From Glaesserella australis (GTDB lineage: Bacteria; Pseudomonadota; Gammaproteobacteria; Enterobacterales; Pasteurellaceae): DNA of 64,000 nt. Under the pieces are notes generated by a model. It saw only the letters and a list, made by a program, of their open reading frames with translations, searched no databases and had not been told where the DNA came from. The stretch is from contig NZ_PTPX01000001.1 of NCBI RefSeq assembly GCF_003260095.1, forward strand, positions 62,001 to 126,000. The letters are read 5' to 3'. Positions 50,388-58,974 of this stretch are shown piece by piece. The position numbers and the translations under genes are program-made. The stretch's first letter is position 1, and each line of letters opens with the position of its first letter.

Positions 50388-51719
50388 GTGTTTGGTTTTG
50401 TGTTGCCTGAAGATAGCCAACACAGCCCTGACAAAGAGCGTGCCATTTTGGTACATCTTTATCTTTCTCAAACCAAAGATGTGGAAAATCTGCTTGAATT
50501 TCAAACCCTTGCCGAATCCGCAGGCGTTGAAATTGCCGCCACACTCACGACTACTCGTTCCGCTCCCCATATCAAATACTATGTCGGACAAGGCAAAGCT
50601 CAAGAAATTGCCGATGCGGTAAAAGAGTTTGGGGCAACGGTGGTGTTAGTCAATCACCAACTCAGCCCAGCCCAAACACGCAATTTGCAATCGCTGTGTG
50701 ATTGTCGAGTGGTGGATCGCACAGGCTTGATTTTAGATATTTTTGCTCAACGGGCGAGATCTCACGAGGGCAAACTGCAAGTCGAACTGGCACAACTTCG
50801 CCATTTATCGACCCGCTTGGTACGCCGTTTAGGTAATCAAGATCAGCAAAAAGGCGGAGCTGTCGGCTTACGAGGACCGGGCGAAACCCAACTGGAAACT
50901 GACCGCCGTTTAATCAAAGTGCGTATTCAACAGCTCCAAAGCCGTTTAGAAAAGGTGAGCAAACAGCGAGATCAAAACCGCAAAACTCGCCAAAAAGCCG
51001 ATATTCCGACCATTTCCCTTGTCGGCTACACCAACGCCGGCAAATCGACCCTGTTCAATGCAATCACTGACGCAGGTGTTTATGCCGCCGATCAGCTCTT
51101 TGCGACACTTGACCCCACATTGAGACGCATTCAAATTCAAGATGTCGGCACGGCAATTTTAGCCGATACCGTTGGCTTTATTCGCTTTCTGCCCCACGAT
51201 CTCGTTTCTGCCTTTAAATCGACCCTGCAAGAAACCACCGAAGCGACGTTGCTTTTGCACGTGATTGACGGTGCAGATGATCGCAAAAACGAAAACATCG
51301 ATGCAGTCAATCAAGTGCTAGACGAAATCAAAGCGTTAGATATTCCAACCCTGTTGGTCTATAACAAAGTCGATCGCTTGGACGGTATTGAGCCACACAT
51401 CGAATACAACGACGACGGCAAGCCTATCGCCGTCTATCTCTCCGCTCAACAAAAGCAAGGCATTGAATTACTGTTTGAGGCAATGCGAGCAAGGCTAAAA
51501 AACGAATTAGTCTGCGAAACGGTATTGCTACCGACGACAAGCGGTCAGATTTATACAAAATTTTACCAACAACAATGTATCAAAGCCGAACGCTTCAACG
51601 ACTTCGGCGACCGCCTAGTTGAGATTGAAGTCGATAAAATCCAGTGGCAAAAATGGCTTAAACAGTATCCTGAATTAGCGGAATTTGTTGAGTTTGCGAA
51701 GTGGGAAACAAAGCTATAG
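50388..51719 (+). CDS. hflX: Ribosome-associated GTPase HflX
   Basis: GTPase that splits stalled ribosomes, especially under heat stress. The nucleotide-binding G1 motif is [13 protein letters not shown]3 is [10 protein letters not shown] and G4 is NKVD; the N-terminal HflX domain has [13 protein letters not shown] and the linker [13 protein letters not shown]. The product from the GTG at 50388 is 443 residues. The frame stays open upstream ([18 protein letters not shown]) back to about 50340 without ATG, GTG or TTG, so either GTG 50388 or a rare non-standard start is used. Third gene of miaA-hfq-hflX. Confidence 0.93.
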   Translation: MFGFVLPEDSQHSPDKERAILVHLYLSQTKDVENLLEFQTLAESAGVEIAATLTTTRSAPHIKYYVGQGKAQEIADAVKEFGATVVLVNHQLSPAQTRNLQSLCDCRVVDRTGLILDIFAQRARSHEGKLQVELAQLRHLSTRLVRRLGNQDQQKGGAVGLRGPGETQLETDRRLIKVRIQQLQSRLEKVSKQRDQNRKTRQKADIPTISLVGYTNAGKSTLFNAITDAGVYAADQLFATLDPTLRRIQIQDVGTAILADTVGFIRFLPHDLVSAFKSTLQETTEATLLLHVIDGADDRKNENIDAVNQVLDEIKALDIPTLLVYNKVDRLDGIEPHIEYNDDGKPIAVYLSAQQKQGIELLFEAMRARLKNELVCETVLLPTTSGQIYTKFYQQQCIKAERFNDFGDRLVEIEVDKIQWQKWLKQYPELAEFVEFAKWETKL

Positions 51720-51778
51720 ATGCAAATCTAGTGGCATAGTTTTTGTCCACTATGATGTGATTTTACTAAAATAAAAAA

Positions 51779-51803
51779 ACCGAATAGCCAACAACTATTC
51801 GGT
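51779..51803. terminator. Bidirectional terminator between hflX and udp
   Basis: ACCGAATAG (51779-51787) pairs with CTATTCGGT (51795-51803). A run of A precedes it and a T-rich stretch follows, so it can serve both convergent genes. Confidence 0.8.
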
Positions 51804-51819
51804 CTTTTGTTAAATATTA

Positions 51820-52587
51820 CTATTTATAGTCCTGCGCTAACTTCCCAGCGGCTTCCACTACCACAGACACGGCACGATCTTCCGTGCCTTTAATGGTGGC
51901 TTCATTTGGAATCTCTTGTTGGGTACGGTTTACGATTACTCCCGATACCATCCCTGAACGCAATCCTAATGCAGAGCACATAGTAAAAAGCGTAGCAGAT
52001 TCCATTTCAAAGTTCATTACATTGATATCTTGCCATTGTTTGAGCGATCCTTGGAAATGACGGTAGATTTTACCTGTGAAGGTGTCGTAACGCTCTTGAC
52101 CTGGGTAGAAGGTATCCGATGAAGCGGTGATACCAACATAGGGCTCAATGCCTTGATTTTTAGCGGCAGCATAAAGCTCGTTGGTGCAACGGAAATCCGC
52201 CACAGCTGGATATTCTAATGGTGCAAAGTGGCGGCTTGCCCCGTCTAAACGTACCGCACCTGTTGTGACTAACACATCGCCCACGTTGATATGTGGCTGA
52301 ATCGCACCTGTTGTGCCGATACGTAAGAAGGTGCGTACGCCTAATTGTGCTAATTCTTCTACACAGATTGAGACAGACGGACCGCCAATCCCTGTTGAAC
52401 ACACCACAATCGGCTGACCATTCACATAGCCTAACCACGAAGTGAATTCACGAGTAGAAGCTAAAAATTCAGGATTATCCATTTTTGCTGCAATACGTTC
52501 ACTACGTGCTGGATCACCTGGAACAATCGCAACTTTTGCCCCTTTTAACATTGCTTTAGTTAAACCAAGATGAAAGACTTCGGACAT
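51820..52587 (-). CDS. udp: Uridine phosphorylase
   Basis: Cytosolic pyrimidine salvage enzyme (uridine plus phosphate to uracil and ribose 1-phosphate). The 255-residue protein has the phosphate-binding start [25 protein letters not shown], the family signature [25 protein letters not shown], and the substrate-contacting MEMESATLF equivalent, here [11 protein letters not shown]. The spacing GDP, Arg and Thr-Thr-Gly matches Udp rather than DeoD. It is a single leftward gene convergent with hflX. Confidence 0.95.
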   Translation of the reverse strand: MSEVFHLGLTKAMLKGAKVAIVPGDPARSERIAAKMDNPEFLASTREFTSWLGYVNGQPIVVCSTGIGGPSVSICVEELAQLGVRTFLRIGTTGAIQPHINVGDVLVTTGAVRLDGASRHFAPLEYPAVADFRCTNELYAAAKNQGIEPYVGITASSDTFYPGQERYDTFTGKIYRHFQGSLKQWQDINVMNFEMESATLFTMCSALGLRSGMVSGVIVNRTQQEIPNEATIKGTEDRAVSVVVEAAGKLAQDYK

Positions 52588-52715
52588 AATTGACTCCTTT
52601 AATTAAAATTCGACTGAAATAATGCTTCATTCTACCAATCAAGCGGTCAGATCTGCGATCTTTTTTGCAAATGGATTTTCTAAAATGTGAACAAGATCAA
52701 TAGGAAACGTTTGCT

Positions 52716-52750
52716 TTAGGGTCTGTTTATGAATTATAAACAGACCCTAA
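52716..52750 (-). terminator. Terminator of asnC
   Basis: TTAGGGTCTGTTTAT (52716-52730) and its perfect 15-base inverse (52736-52750) are separated by five bases and overlap the asnC stop codon. A T run after it on the minus strand is weak, so termination may be partial. Confidence 0.6.
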
Positions 52751-53220
52751 GGCTTGATCTCACGCAAGATCGGATTTTGCATTGAGATCAAGGTTTCTGT
52801 CGATTGAATTTCATCAATCCCCTGAATTTTCACCGCAAGTACATAGTGAAGCTCTTCAATGGTATGCGTCATCACCTTAATAAAAATAGAGTAGTTACCC
52901 GTGGTGTAATACGCTTCGACGACTTCGTCTAATGCTTGAAGTTTTGCGATCACTTTCTCATAATCTTTTGCACTTTTAAGGATAATACCGATAAAGCAGC
53001 AGACATCAAATCCGAGACGACGTGGGTTAATGCGAATTTTTGTACCTTCAATAATTCCAGCTTGGCGCATTTTTTCGACACGGACATGGATAGTTCCCGC
53101 ACTAACTCCAAAGTTTTTCGCCATTTCTGCATAGGGAACACGCGCATCTTGCGTTAATACCCGTAAAATTTGTTGGTCAAGTTCATCAATACGAGAAGTT
53201 GCTTGATAATTTACTTGCAT
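52747..53220 (-). CDS. asnC: AsnC transcriptional regulator
   Basis: Lrp/AsnC-family regulator of 157 residues: N-terminal helix-turn-helix (IDELDQQILRVLTQDARVPYAEMAKNFGVSAGTIHVRVEKMRQAGII) and C-terminal RAM ligand-binding domain (DVCCFIGIILKSAKDYEKVIAKL...TGNYSIFIKVM). It is divergent from asnA across 182 AT-rich bases; in E. coli AsnC activates asnA, and asparagine counters it. The divergent order, identical to enterobacteria, supports the specific assignment over a general Lrp. Confidence 0.94.
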   Translation of the reverse strand: MQVNYQATSRIDELDQQILRVLTQDARVPYAEMAKNFGVSAGTIHVRVEKMRQAGIIEGTKIRINPRRLGFDVCCFIGIILKSAKDYEKVIAKLQALDEVVEAYYTTGNYSIFIKVMTHTIEELHYVLAVKIQGIDEIQSTETLISMQNPILREIKP

Positions 53221-53402
53221 TTTTTGCTCCTTTTCTATCTTTTGTTAGAAATTAGATAAAATATAGCATGATTTTTTAGATAAAATCTAAGTATCAATAA
53301 AATATCTTAAAGATTTTATTCTTATTATTGTATTTTTTATAAATTCATTTAAATTACGCACATCTTTTACGAGATTCATATAAATTTAATTGGAAAAGCA
53401 TT

Positions 53403-54395
53403 ATGAAAAAATCATTTATTTTACAACAACAAGAAATTAGCTTTGTTAAAAACACTTTTACACAAAACTTAATTGAACAATTAGAAATTATCGAAGTACA
53501 AGGCCCAATTCTGAGCGAAGTGGGCAACGGTATGCAAGACAACTTATCAGGGATCGAAAAAGCGGTTCAAGTGAACGTGAAATGTATTCCAAACGCAGTG
53601 TATGAAGTGGTTCACTCATTGGCAAAATGGAAACGCCATACCCTTGCACGTTTTGGCTTCCAAGAAGGTGAAGGTTTATTTGTGCATATGAAAGCGTTAC
53701 GCCCAGATGAAGATTCACTCGACCCAACGCACTCTGTGTATGTGGATCAATGGGACTGGGAGAAAGTGATTCCAGCAGGCAAACGTAACTTTGATTACTT
53801 AAAACAGACAGTTCGTTCAATTTATCGTGCGATTCGTTTAACCGAGTTAGCAGTGGAAGCGCGTTTTGATATTCCGTCTATTTTGCCAAAAGAGATTACC
53901 TTTGTGCATAGCGAAGATTTAGTCAAACGCTATCCAACTTTAACCAGCAAAGAGCGTGAAAATGCGATCTGTAAAGAGTACGGTGCGGTATTTTTAATCG
54001 GTATCGGCGGTAAATTATCGGACGGTAAAGCTCACGACGGACGTGCGCCAGACTACGATGACTGGACAACAGTTTCTGAAGGCGAATACAAAGGTTTAAA
54101 CGGCGATATTTTAGTCTGGAACGAACAGCTCGGTACAGCATTTGAACTATCATCAATGGGTATCCGTGTTGATGAAACAGCATTACGTTTACAAGTGTCA
54201 TTAACAGGTGACGAAGACCGTTTAGAAATGGATTGGCACAAAGATTTATTAGCAGGTCGCCTGCCGCTTTCAATCGGTGGCGGTATTGGTCAATCTCGTA
54301 TGGCAATGTTCTTATTACGTAAAAAACATATCGGCGAAGTCCAATCAAGCGTATGGCCGAAAGAGATGTTAGCGAAGTTTGAAAATATCTTATAA
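53403..54395 (+). CDS. asnA: Aspartate-ammonia ligase (asparagine synthetase A)
   Basis: Makes asparagine from aspartate and ammonia with ATP. The 330-residue length is normal, and the class-II-synthetase-like core is visible: [51 protein letters not shown], and the C-terminal [28 protein letters not shown]. The ATG has a weak upstream AAAAG. It is activated in relatives by AsnC, here encoded divergently. A 15-base inverted-repeat terminator follows. Confidence 0.96.
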   Translation: MKKSFILQQQEISFVKNTFTQNLIEQLEIIEVQGPILSEVGNGMQDNLSGIEKAVQVNVKCIPNAVYEVVHSLAKWKRHTLARFGFQEGEGLFVHMKALRPDEDSLDPTHSVYVDQWDWEKVIPAGKRNFDYLKQTVRSIYRAIRLTELAVEARFDIPSILPKEITFVHSEDLVKRYPTLTSKERENAICKEYGAVFLIGIGGKLSDGKAHDGRAPDYDDWTTVSEGEYKGLNGDILVWNEQLGTAFELSSMGIRVDETALRLQVSLTGDEDRLEMDWHKDLLAGRLPLSIGGGIGQSRMAMFLLRKKHIGEVQSSVWPKEMLAKFENIL

Positions 54396-54400
54396 TTTTT

Positions 54401-54437
54401 AAAACACCGCTTGAACTTAAAATTCAAGCGGTGTTTT
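54401..54437. terminator. Bidirectional terminator between asnA and the MarR gene
   Basis: AAAACACCGCTTGAA (54401-54415) and TTCAAGCGGTGTTTT (54423-54437) form a perfect 15-base stem with flanking A and T runs. The arms resemble, but do not exactly match, the uptake core. Confidence 0.85.
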
Positions 54438-54444
54438 CTTTCTT

Positions 54445-54867
54445 TTATTTTACCAAATTCTGTTGCAACAACATTTGCAGCTCGCTCAATTCATTTAATA
54501 AGAATTGTGCTCGTGCATCGCCAAAGCGATCCAATATCTGCTGTTCAACTTCATCTAACTCCGCCACAATCGGCTCGGCAAGGGCTTTGCCTTGGGCGGT
54601 TAAAATCAGCAATTTCTCGCGTTTATCATTTTCCGCAGGTACATAATCAATCAAGCCATCGGCATAGAGTTTTTGGCACGCCATTGAAACTGTCTGTTTT
54701 GGCAATGCCCACAGGGTGCAGATTTGTTTTTGTGGGCAAGCCGTTAGCCGAACGAGCGAGTGGAAAATGGCTAAGTAATTGTAATTTATCCCTTTTTGTT
54801 TCGCCCAATGTCCATATAAATGGGATGCTTGGCTCATTATTTGCCCGAATTGATCCATTTTGTTCAT
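54445..54867 (-). CDS. MarR-family transcriptional regulator
   Basis: A 140-residue winged-helix regulator. The DNA-recognition part is TLWALPKQTVSMACQKLYADGLIDYV followed by the wing region ENDKREKLLILTAQGKAL, the classic MarR D-x-R motif (NDKRE). It is the last gene of a leftward unit PACE-MFS-MarR and starts 15 bases after the MFS gene. It presumably represses that unit and is relieved by a transported compound. Three AGTC..GACT palindromes upstream of the first gene are candidate targets. Confidence 0.88.
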   Translation of the reverse strand: MNKMDQFGQIMSQASHLYGHWAKQKGINYNYLAIFHSLVRLTACPQKQICTLWALPKQTVSMACQKLYADGLIDYVPAENDKREKLLILTAQGKALAEPIVAELDEVEQQILDRFGDARAQFLLNELSELQMLLQQNLVK

Positions 54868-54882
54868 TTTATTGCCCCTTCG

Positions 54883-56307
54883 TTAATGTGAAAGTGAACC
54901 TTGATGATTACGAAAATGGCGGACGCACAACATCACCAACACCGCCAGCACAATCCCAGCCATAAATGCCCAATTTACGCCTGACATTAACGCCGAACGT
55001 GCATTGTCTGCGTTAGCTAACGCCACCGATTCCCCCGCTTGCGTTAAGCCGACAAACATCGCCGCACCCAACGCCCCAGCAATGGGATTGACGGTAGAAA
55101 TAATTGCCGTGCCGTGAGGGTAGCTCTCTTTCGGCAAAGCATTCAAGCCGTGGGTTTCGGCGGTCATCAATAGGGCTGCGGAGGCTGGCAAGAGGGCGAA
55201 GACGGTGGTCAATAACCAAATCGAACTCTCTTCACGGAAAAGCCAAAGCATTGCGATAAAGCTCGTTAGCAACATTATCGCTCCAGTCCACGCTAAGCCA
55301 CGAACGCCTTTTTTATCTAACCAATGCCCAGCAAGCGGAGCTAAAATCGCTTGCAACACGCTAGCAGGAAACAGCACCAAGCCTGTTGTGGTGGCAGATA
55401 GCATCACGACCTGTTGCAGATAGATCGGCACAGCCAATTCCGCCCCAATAAACGCCATCATCAACAACGCCAATACGCACACCGCATAGCGAAATTGTTT
55501 CACATTTAACAGGCTCAAATCCACCAACGGCTCAGCTAACTGGCTTTGGCGTTTGGCAAACGCCCATAAAATCAGCCCAGAAACCAACGCCATCGCTGCT
55601 GCACCGATCACGCCCAATGTCGCAAAATTGCTTGATGCGTAAACCAATCCACCAAAGCCAAAAATCGACATCAACGCAGACGGCACATCAATGCTCGGCT
55701 TGGTGATCGGTTGCAGATTTTCTTTGATAAACAGTGTCGTTAAAATCATCGCCAATCCAATAAACGGCACGGTAAACAAAAACAGATACCGCCAACCAAA
55801 GTGATCCACAATAATCCCCGACAGGGTCGGACCAATCGCAGGGGCGACAATAAACATCATCGTCACCAACCCCATCACCACGCCACGGCGATGTGGGGGA
55901 TAAATCAGCAAAATCACGTTAAACAGCACTGGCACGGTAAACGCCGCCGACACCGCTTGCACCATTCGCCCTGCCAACAGCACAGGGAAAGTCGGTGCAA
56001 ATGCCGCCATTAACGAACCGCTCAAAAAGACCGCAAGGGTAATCAGCAACATCGTGCGAGTGCTAAACCATTGAATCACGTTCGCCGTAATTGGCGTAAA
56101 CGCCCCCATCACGAGCAGAAACCCCGTGCTAATCCACTGCACCGTGGTTTTGCTCACCGCAAATTCCTGCATCAAGGTGCTTAACGCCACATTGAGCAAG
56201 GTTTCGTTCAAATAGCCAAAAAACGCCCCGATAAACACCGTAAACACAATGGTTTTGGTCGGAAAATCAGGACGTTCAGAAAAGTATTCAGTTTGAGATG
56301 TGTTCAT
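54883..56307 (-). CDS. MFS multidrug efflux transporter, DHA2 (14-TM) type
   Basis: A 474-residue inner-membrane drug:proton antiporter. Fourteen hydrophobic segments are suggested by the sequence. The motif-C-like stretch VAPAIGPTLSGIIVDHFGWRYLFLF and the motif-A-like region LAGHWLDKKGVRG are those of EmrB/LmrB/MdeA-type DHA2 transporters. No EmrA-like partner is present, so export to the periplasm or medium would be by this protein alone. It lies 16 bases after the PACE gene and before the MarR gene, so the three form an efflux-plus-regulator operon. Confidence 0.88.
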   Translation of the reverse strand: MNTSQTEYFSERPDFPTKTIVFTVFIGAFFGYLNETLLNVALSTLMQEFAVSKTTVQWISTGFLLVMGAFTPITANVIQWFSTRTMLLITLAVFLSGSLMAAFAPTFPVLLAGRMVQAVSAAFTVPVLFNVILLIYPPHRRGVVMGLVTMMFIVAPAIGPTLSGIIVDHFGWRYLFLFTVPFIGLAMILTTLFIKENLQPITKPSIDVPSALMSIFGFGGLVYASSNFATLGVIGAAAMALVSGLILWAFAKRQSQLAEPLVDLSLLNVKQFRYAVCVLALLMMAFIGAELAVPIYLQQVVMLSATTTGLVLFPASVLQAILAPLAGHWLDKKGVRGLAWTGAIMLLTSFIAMLWLFREESSIWLLTTVFALLPASAALLMTAETHGLNALPKESYPHGTAIISTVNPIAGALGAAMFVGLTQAGESVALANADNARSALMSGVNWAFMAGIVLAVLVMLCVRHFRNHQGSLSH

Positions 56308-56323
56308 TATTTTCTCCGTTAAA

Positions 56324-56746
56324 TTATATAAATTTCAACCGCACATTATCGTAGCCCCAGTTAAAAATCAGGGCGTAGAGCATAATCGCCAGCGTCAAAC
56401 CAATATCCAGCCAAAAGGCTTGCCACAAGGAAAGCTGGAGATAATAAGCAATCAGCGGCACGGTAAACAGCAATAACCCGAGTTCAAAACTGACGGTGTG
56501 AAAAATCCGTAGCCACAGCCCACGGGTTTCACGCGGTGCGGTAAAAATTTTGTCAAAGCCTATATTAAAAATAAAGTTCCACACTACTGCTGTCACCGCT
56601 ATCATCACGCTAATCATAAAAGCTGAATTGGTTTGAGTATCGGCAAAAAACATAACTAATACGATGGATACAAAAATTGCCCCTAATTCAAAGAGACAAG
56701 CATGAAAAATACGCTCTTTCACGCCCATTGGGGTTGATTGTTTCAT
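56324..56746 (-). CDS. PACE-family efflux transporter
   Basis: A 140-residue inner-membrane protein made of two tandem bacterial-transmembrane-pair units, each with two helices (ERIFHACLFELGAIFVSIVLVMFF and RIFHTVSFELGLLLFTVPLIAYY). The repeated RIFHxxxFE motif with its membrane-embedded Glu, and WNFIFNIGFDKIF and FNWGYDNV at the ends of the second helices, define the proteobacterial antimicrobial compound efflux (PACE/AceI) family. Members export chlorhexidine or short-chain diamines. First gene of the operon with the MFS transporter and the MarR regulator. Confidence 0.9.
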   Translation of the reverse strand: MKQSTPMGVKERIFHACLFELGAIFVSIVLVMFFADTQTNSAFMISVMIAVTAVVWNFIFNIGFDKIFTAPRETRGLWLRIFHTVSFELGLLLFTVPLIAYYLQLSLWQAFWLDIGLTLAIMLYALIFNWGYDNVRLKFI

Positions 56747-56764
56747 TGATTTTTTTTACATAAA

Positions 56765-56833
56765 AGTCCAAAAGTGGACTAATTATAGTCATAATTTGGA
56801 CTTTTTCAAGAGAATTAGTCAGGATTTTGACTA
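56765..56833. promoter_or_regulatory. Array of three palindromic operator candidates
   Basis: AGTCCA/TGGACT (56765-56780), AGTC/GACT (56787-56802) and TAGTCA/TGACTA (56816-56833) lie in the 90 bases upstream of the PACE gene. All three share AGTC half sites with an 8-10 base separation, as expected for a dimeric MarR-type repressor. Confidence 0.6.
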
Positions 56834-56856
56834 ATGATGAAAATTGAAGTGAAAGG

Positions 56857-56924
56857 AAAGAGCGGTTGGAGTTTTTAGAGAATTTTGCGATTTGCAAAAA
56901 CACTCTAAAATCCAACCGCTCTTT
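56857..56924 (-). terminator. Long-stem terminator after the MBL-fold gene
   Basis: AAAGAGCGGTTGGA (56857-56870) pairs with TCCAACCGCTCTTT (56911-56924), extended inside by TTTTTAGAG with CTCTAAAA. It separates the leftward gene at 56941 from the PACE promoter. Confidence 0.65.
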
Positions 56925-56940
56925 TAACTGCCGATATTAA

Positions 56941-57789
56941 TTAAAACTTCAACACTTCTCCCATTTTCGGCACAGCGACATTGTTCAATTTGTTTTCTTT
57001 CACAAACTGACGCATTTCATCAGAGGTTACTGATGCGTGGTTTACCGCATCCATATGTACGGTAATAATTGCCGAATTTGGAGCAACTTGGCTAGCTTTG
57101 GCGACATCGGCTTTGCCCATAATAATGCCGTTTGGGTTGCCTTGTATTTGGGCGTAGCCAGTGTTCATCACGATCACATCAGGTTTGTAGTGGTCGAGTG
57201 CGTAATCCACTTCGTTGTTCCAAATGGTGTCGCCGATGATGTAGAGCGTTTTTTCGCCTTTAGCTTGCATTACTACGCCCATTGCTTCGCCTAATAATTC
57301 TGCTAGTTGTGGCACGGCATACATTTGGTCTGTACCGTGTTGTCCGCCCGTTTTGCTGAGTTTCACTTGGTTAAATTCAGTGTTTTTGCCCAGCACTCGC
57401 ACGTCTTTAAAGCCTTGTGAGCGAATGATTTTCGCATCGCCTGCATTTTGCACGAAAATCGGTAAATCTTTTGGCAAGACTTTTTGAGCATATTCGTCCC
57501 AGTGGTCATCGTGGGTGTGGGTCACAATCACTGCATCCACGCCTTCAAGCACTTTTTCCACAGGCATTGACATATCAATCAGCGGATTGCGTTTTTCGCT
57601 GTTAATTGTGCCAGCAAAACCTTCGTAAGTGCCTTTCGGGGCAAGATAAGGATCGACCAAAAACGTGCTGCCCGCCATTTCAATTTTGGCGGTGGCGTTG
57701 CGGATATGCTGATAGCTCGTTTCGGCATTTGCCGTTGTTGCAAAAGTGGTCGCAAGAGATAACGCTAAAAGTGTTGATTTGAGTTTCAT
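56941..57789 (-). CDS. Exported metallo-beta-lactamase-fold hydrolase (UlaG/YtkL-like)
   Basis: A 282-residue protein with a Sec signal peptide (cleavage near TANA, residue 22), hence periplasmic. The metal-binding motif is THTHDDHWDEYAQ (HxHxDH), with further ligands in TGGQHGTDQM, IGDTIW and the C-terminal VHMDAVNH. The group is the L-ascorbate lactonase UlaG-like branch of MBL hydrolases; the substrate is unknown. It is divergent from the GlxA-like regulator at 57932 across 142 bases, so that regulator is a likely controller. Confidence 0.85.
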   Translation of the reverse strand: MKLKSTLLALSLATTFATTANAETSYQHIRNATAKIEMAGSTFLVDPYLAPKGTYEGFAGTINSEKRNPLIDMSMPVEKVLEGVDAVIVTHTHDDHWDEYAQKVLPKDLPIFVQNAGDAKIIRSQGFKDVRVLGKNTEFNQVKLSKTGGQHGTDQMYAVPQLAELLGEAMGVVMQAKGEKTLYIIGDTIWNNEVDYALDHYKPDVIVMNTGYAQIQGNPNGIIMGKADVAKASQVAPNSAIITVHMDAVNHASVTSDEMRQFVKENKLNNVAVPKMGEVLKF

Positions 57790-57931
57790 AAACTGTCCTT
57801 TTGTAAAAAATAGAATAAATTAAACCGCTTGTTGCGATGGGCGTATTATGAAACGATGAGAAGATAAAAAACATTGACTTATTATTCAGATATCGAAAGA
57901 ATTGGGTCAATTTTGATTATGAGAGAAAACT

Positions 57932-58921
57932 ATGCCTATCCCAACCGTTGTCCTTGTGCTTTACCCTAATTTCAGCCCCTTTCACTTTTCCGTGCCTTAT
58001 ATGGTGTTTTCGACCGAGCTTGACGGCAAGCCGTTGTTTCGGGTCAAAATCGTGGCGGAAACCCCCGAGACCACGCAATCCAAACCTGCCACCATTACCG
58101 CAGACGGCGATTTAAGTTTATTAAACGATGCGGATTTTGTGGTGATGTTCGGCTGGGATAAATTGGAACAAATGCCGTCTGCGGCGTTAATCCAAGCCTT
58201 GCAACAAGCGGCGGAACGAGGGGCAACGCTGGTTGGCTTGTGTTACGGGGCGTATCCACTGGCGTATGCAGGCTTGCTCAACGGCAAAAAAGCCACCACG
58301 CACTGGCTGGGCGAAACGGATTTCAGACAACGTTTTCCGCAGGTCAAACTGGATTGCAATGCGATTTACATTGAGCAGGAACAGGTGATTACGTCCGCAG
58401 GCACAGCGGCAGGGTTGGACTGCTGTTTGGCGATTGTCCGCCGACAATATGGCGTAAAAATTGCCAATCAGCTGGCGAGATTGCTGGTGATTTCGCCCCA
58501 CCGAGAAGGCGGTCAAGCCCAATTTATTGAGCAACCAATCGCTCGCAAAACCGCCAACGAAAACATCAACGAACTGTTGGAAATGATGCGAACCGAGCTG
58601 AACAAGGACTATTCCATCGACCTGCTCGCCCAACGCCTGATGATGAGCCGCAGCACTTTCACCCGACATTTTCGCAAAGCGACAGGAATGGCACTGACGG
58701 AATGGCTGATTGAAGTACGGTTACAACGTGGTCGAGAATTGCTAGAAAGCACCAAACAAAACGTGGACGATATCGCCCACCAAATCGGCTTCCACTCCGC
58801 CACCGCCTTCCGCCAACATTTCAAAGCGAAACATCAGATTAGTCCGAGGGTGTGGCGGAAGAGGTTTGGGGGGAGTAACAGCCGGAGGAGTTTAGGTAAG
58901 AATTTGCAAATTTCAGAATAA
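57932..58921 (+). CDS. GlxA-family (DJ-1/PfpI plus AraC) transcriptional regulator
   Basis: A 329-residue regulator: N-terminal DJ-1/PfpI-like domain (about 1-190; LVGLCYGAYPLAYAGLLNGKKATTHW has the nucleophile-elbow Cys position) and a C-terminal AraC-type double helix-turn-helix (about 215-310; SIDLLAQRLMMSRSTFTRHFRKATGMALTEWLIEVRL and VDDIAHQIGFHSATAFRQHFKAKHQISP). Such proteins sense small molecules and activate adjacent catabolic genes. Divergent from the MBL hydrolase, and followed by a convergent alpha/beta hydrolase gene. Confidence 0.88.
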   Translation: MPIPTVVLVLYPNFSPFHFSVPYMVFSTELDGKPLFRVKIVAETPETTQSKPATITADGDLSLLNDADFVVMFGWDKLEQMPSAALIQALQQAAERGATLVGLCYGAYPLAYAGLLNGKKATTHWLGETDFRQRFPQVKLDCNAIYIEQEQVITSAGTAAGLDCCLAIVRRQYGVKIANQLARLLVISPHREGGQAQFIEQPIARKTANENINELLEMMRTELNKDYSIDLLAQRLMMSRSTFTRHFRKATGMALTEWLIEVRLQRGRELLESTKQNVDDIAHQIGFHSATAFRQHFKAKHQISPRVWRKRFGGSNSRRSLGKNLQISE

Positions 58922-58974
58922 AACTAACCGCTTGTGTTATGGCACAAGTGAGAACACTTGCACCATTGGGCTAA

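Noticed and set aside
53488-54348. Antisense frames within asnA (110 and 141 codons)
   Set aside because: They arise opposite a highly biased coding sequence and lack start signals.
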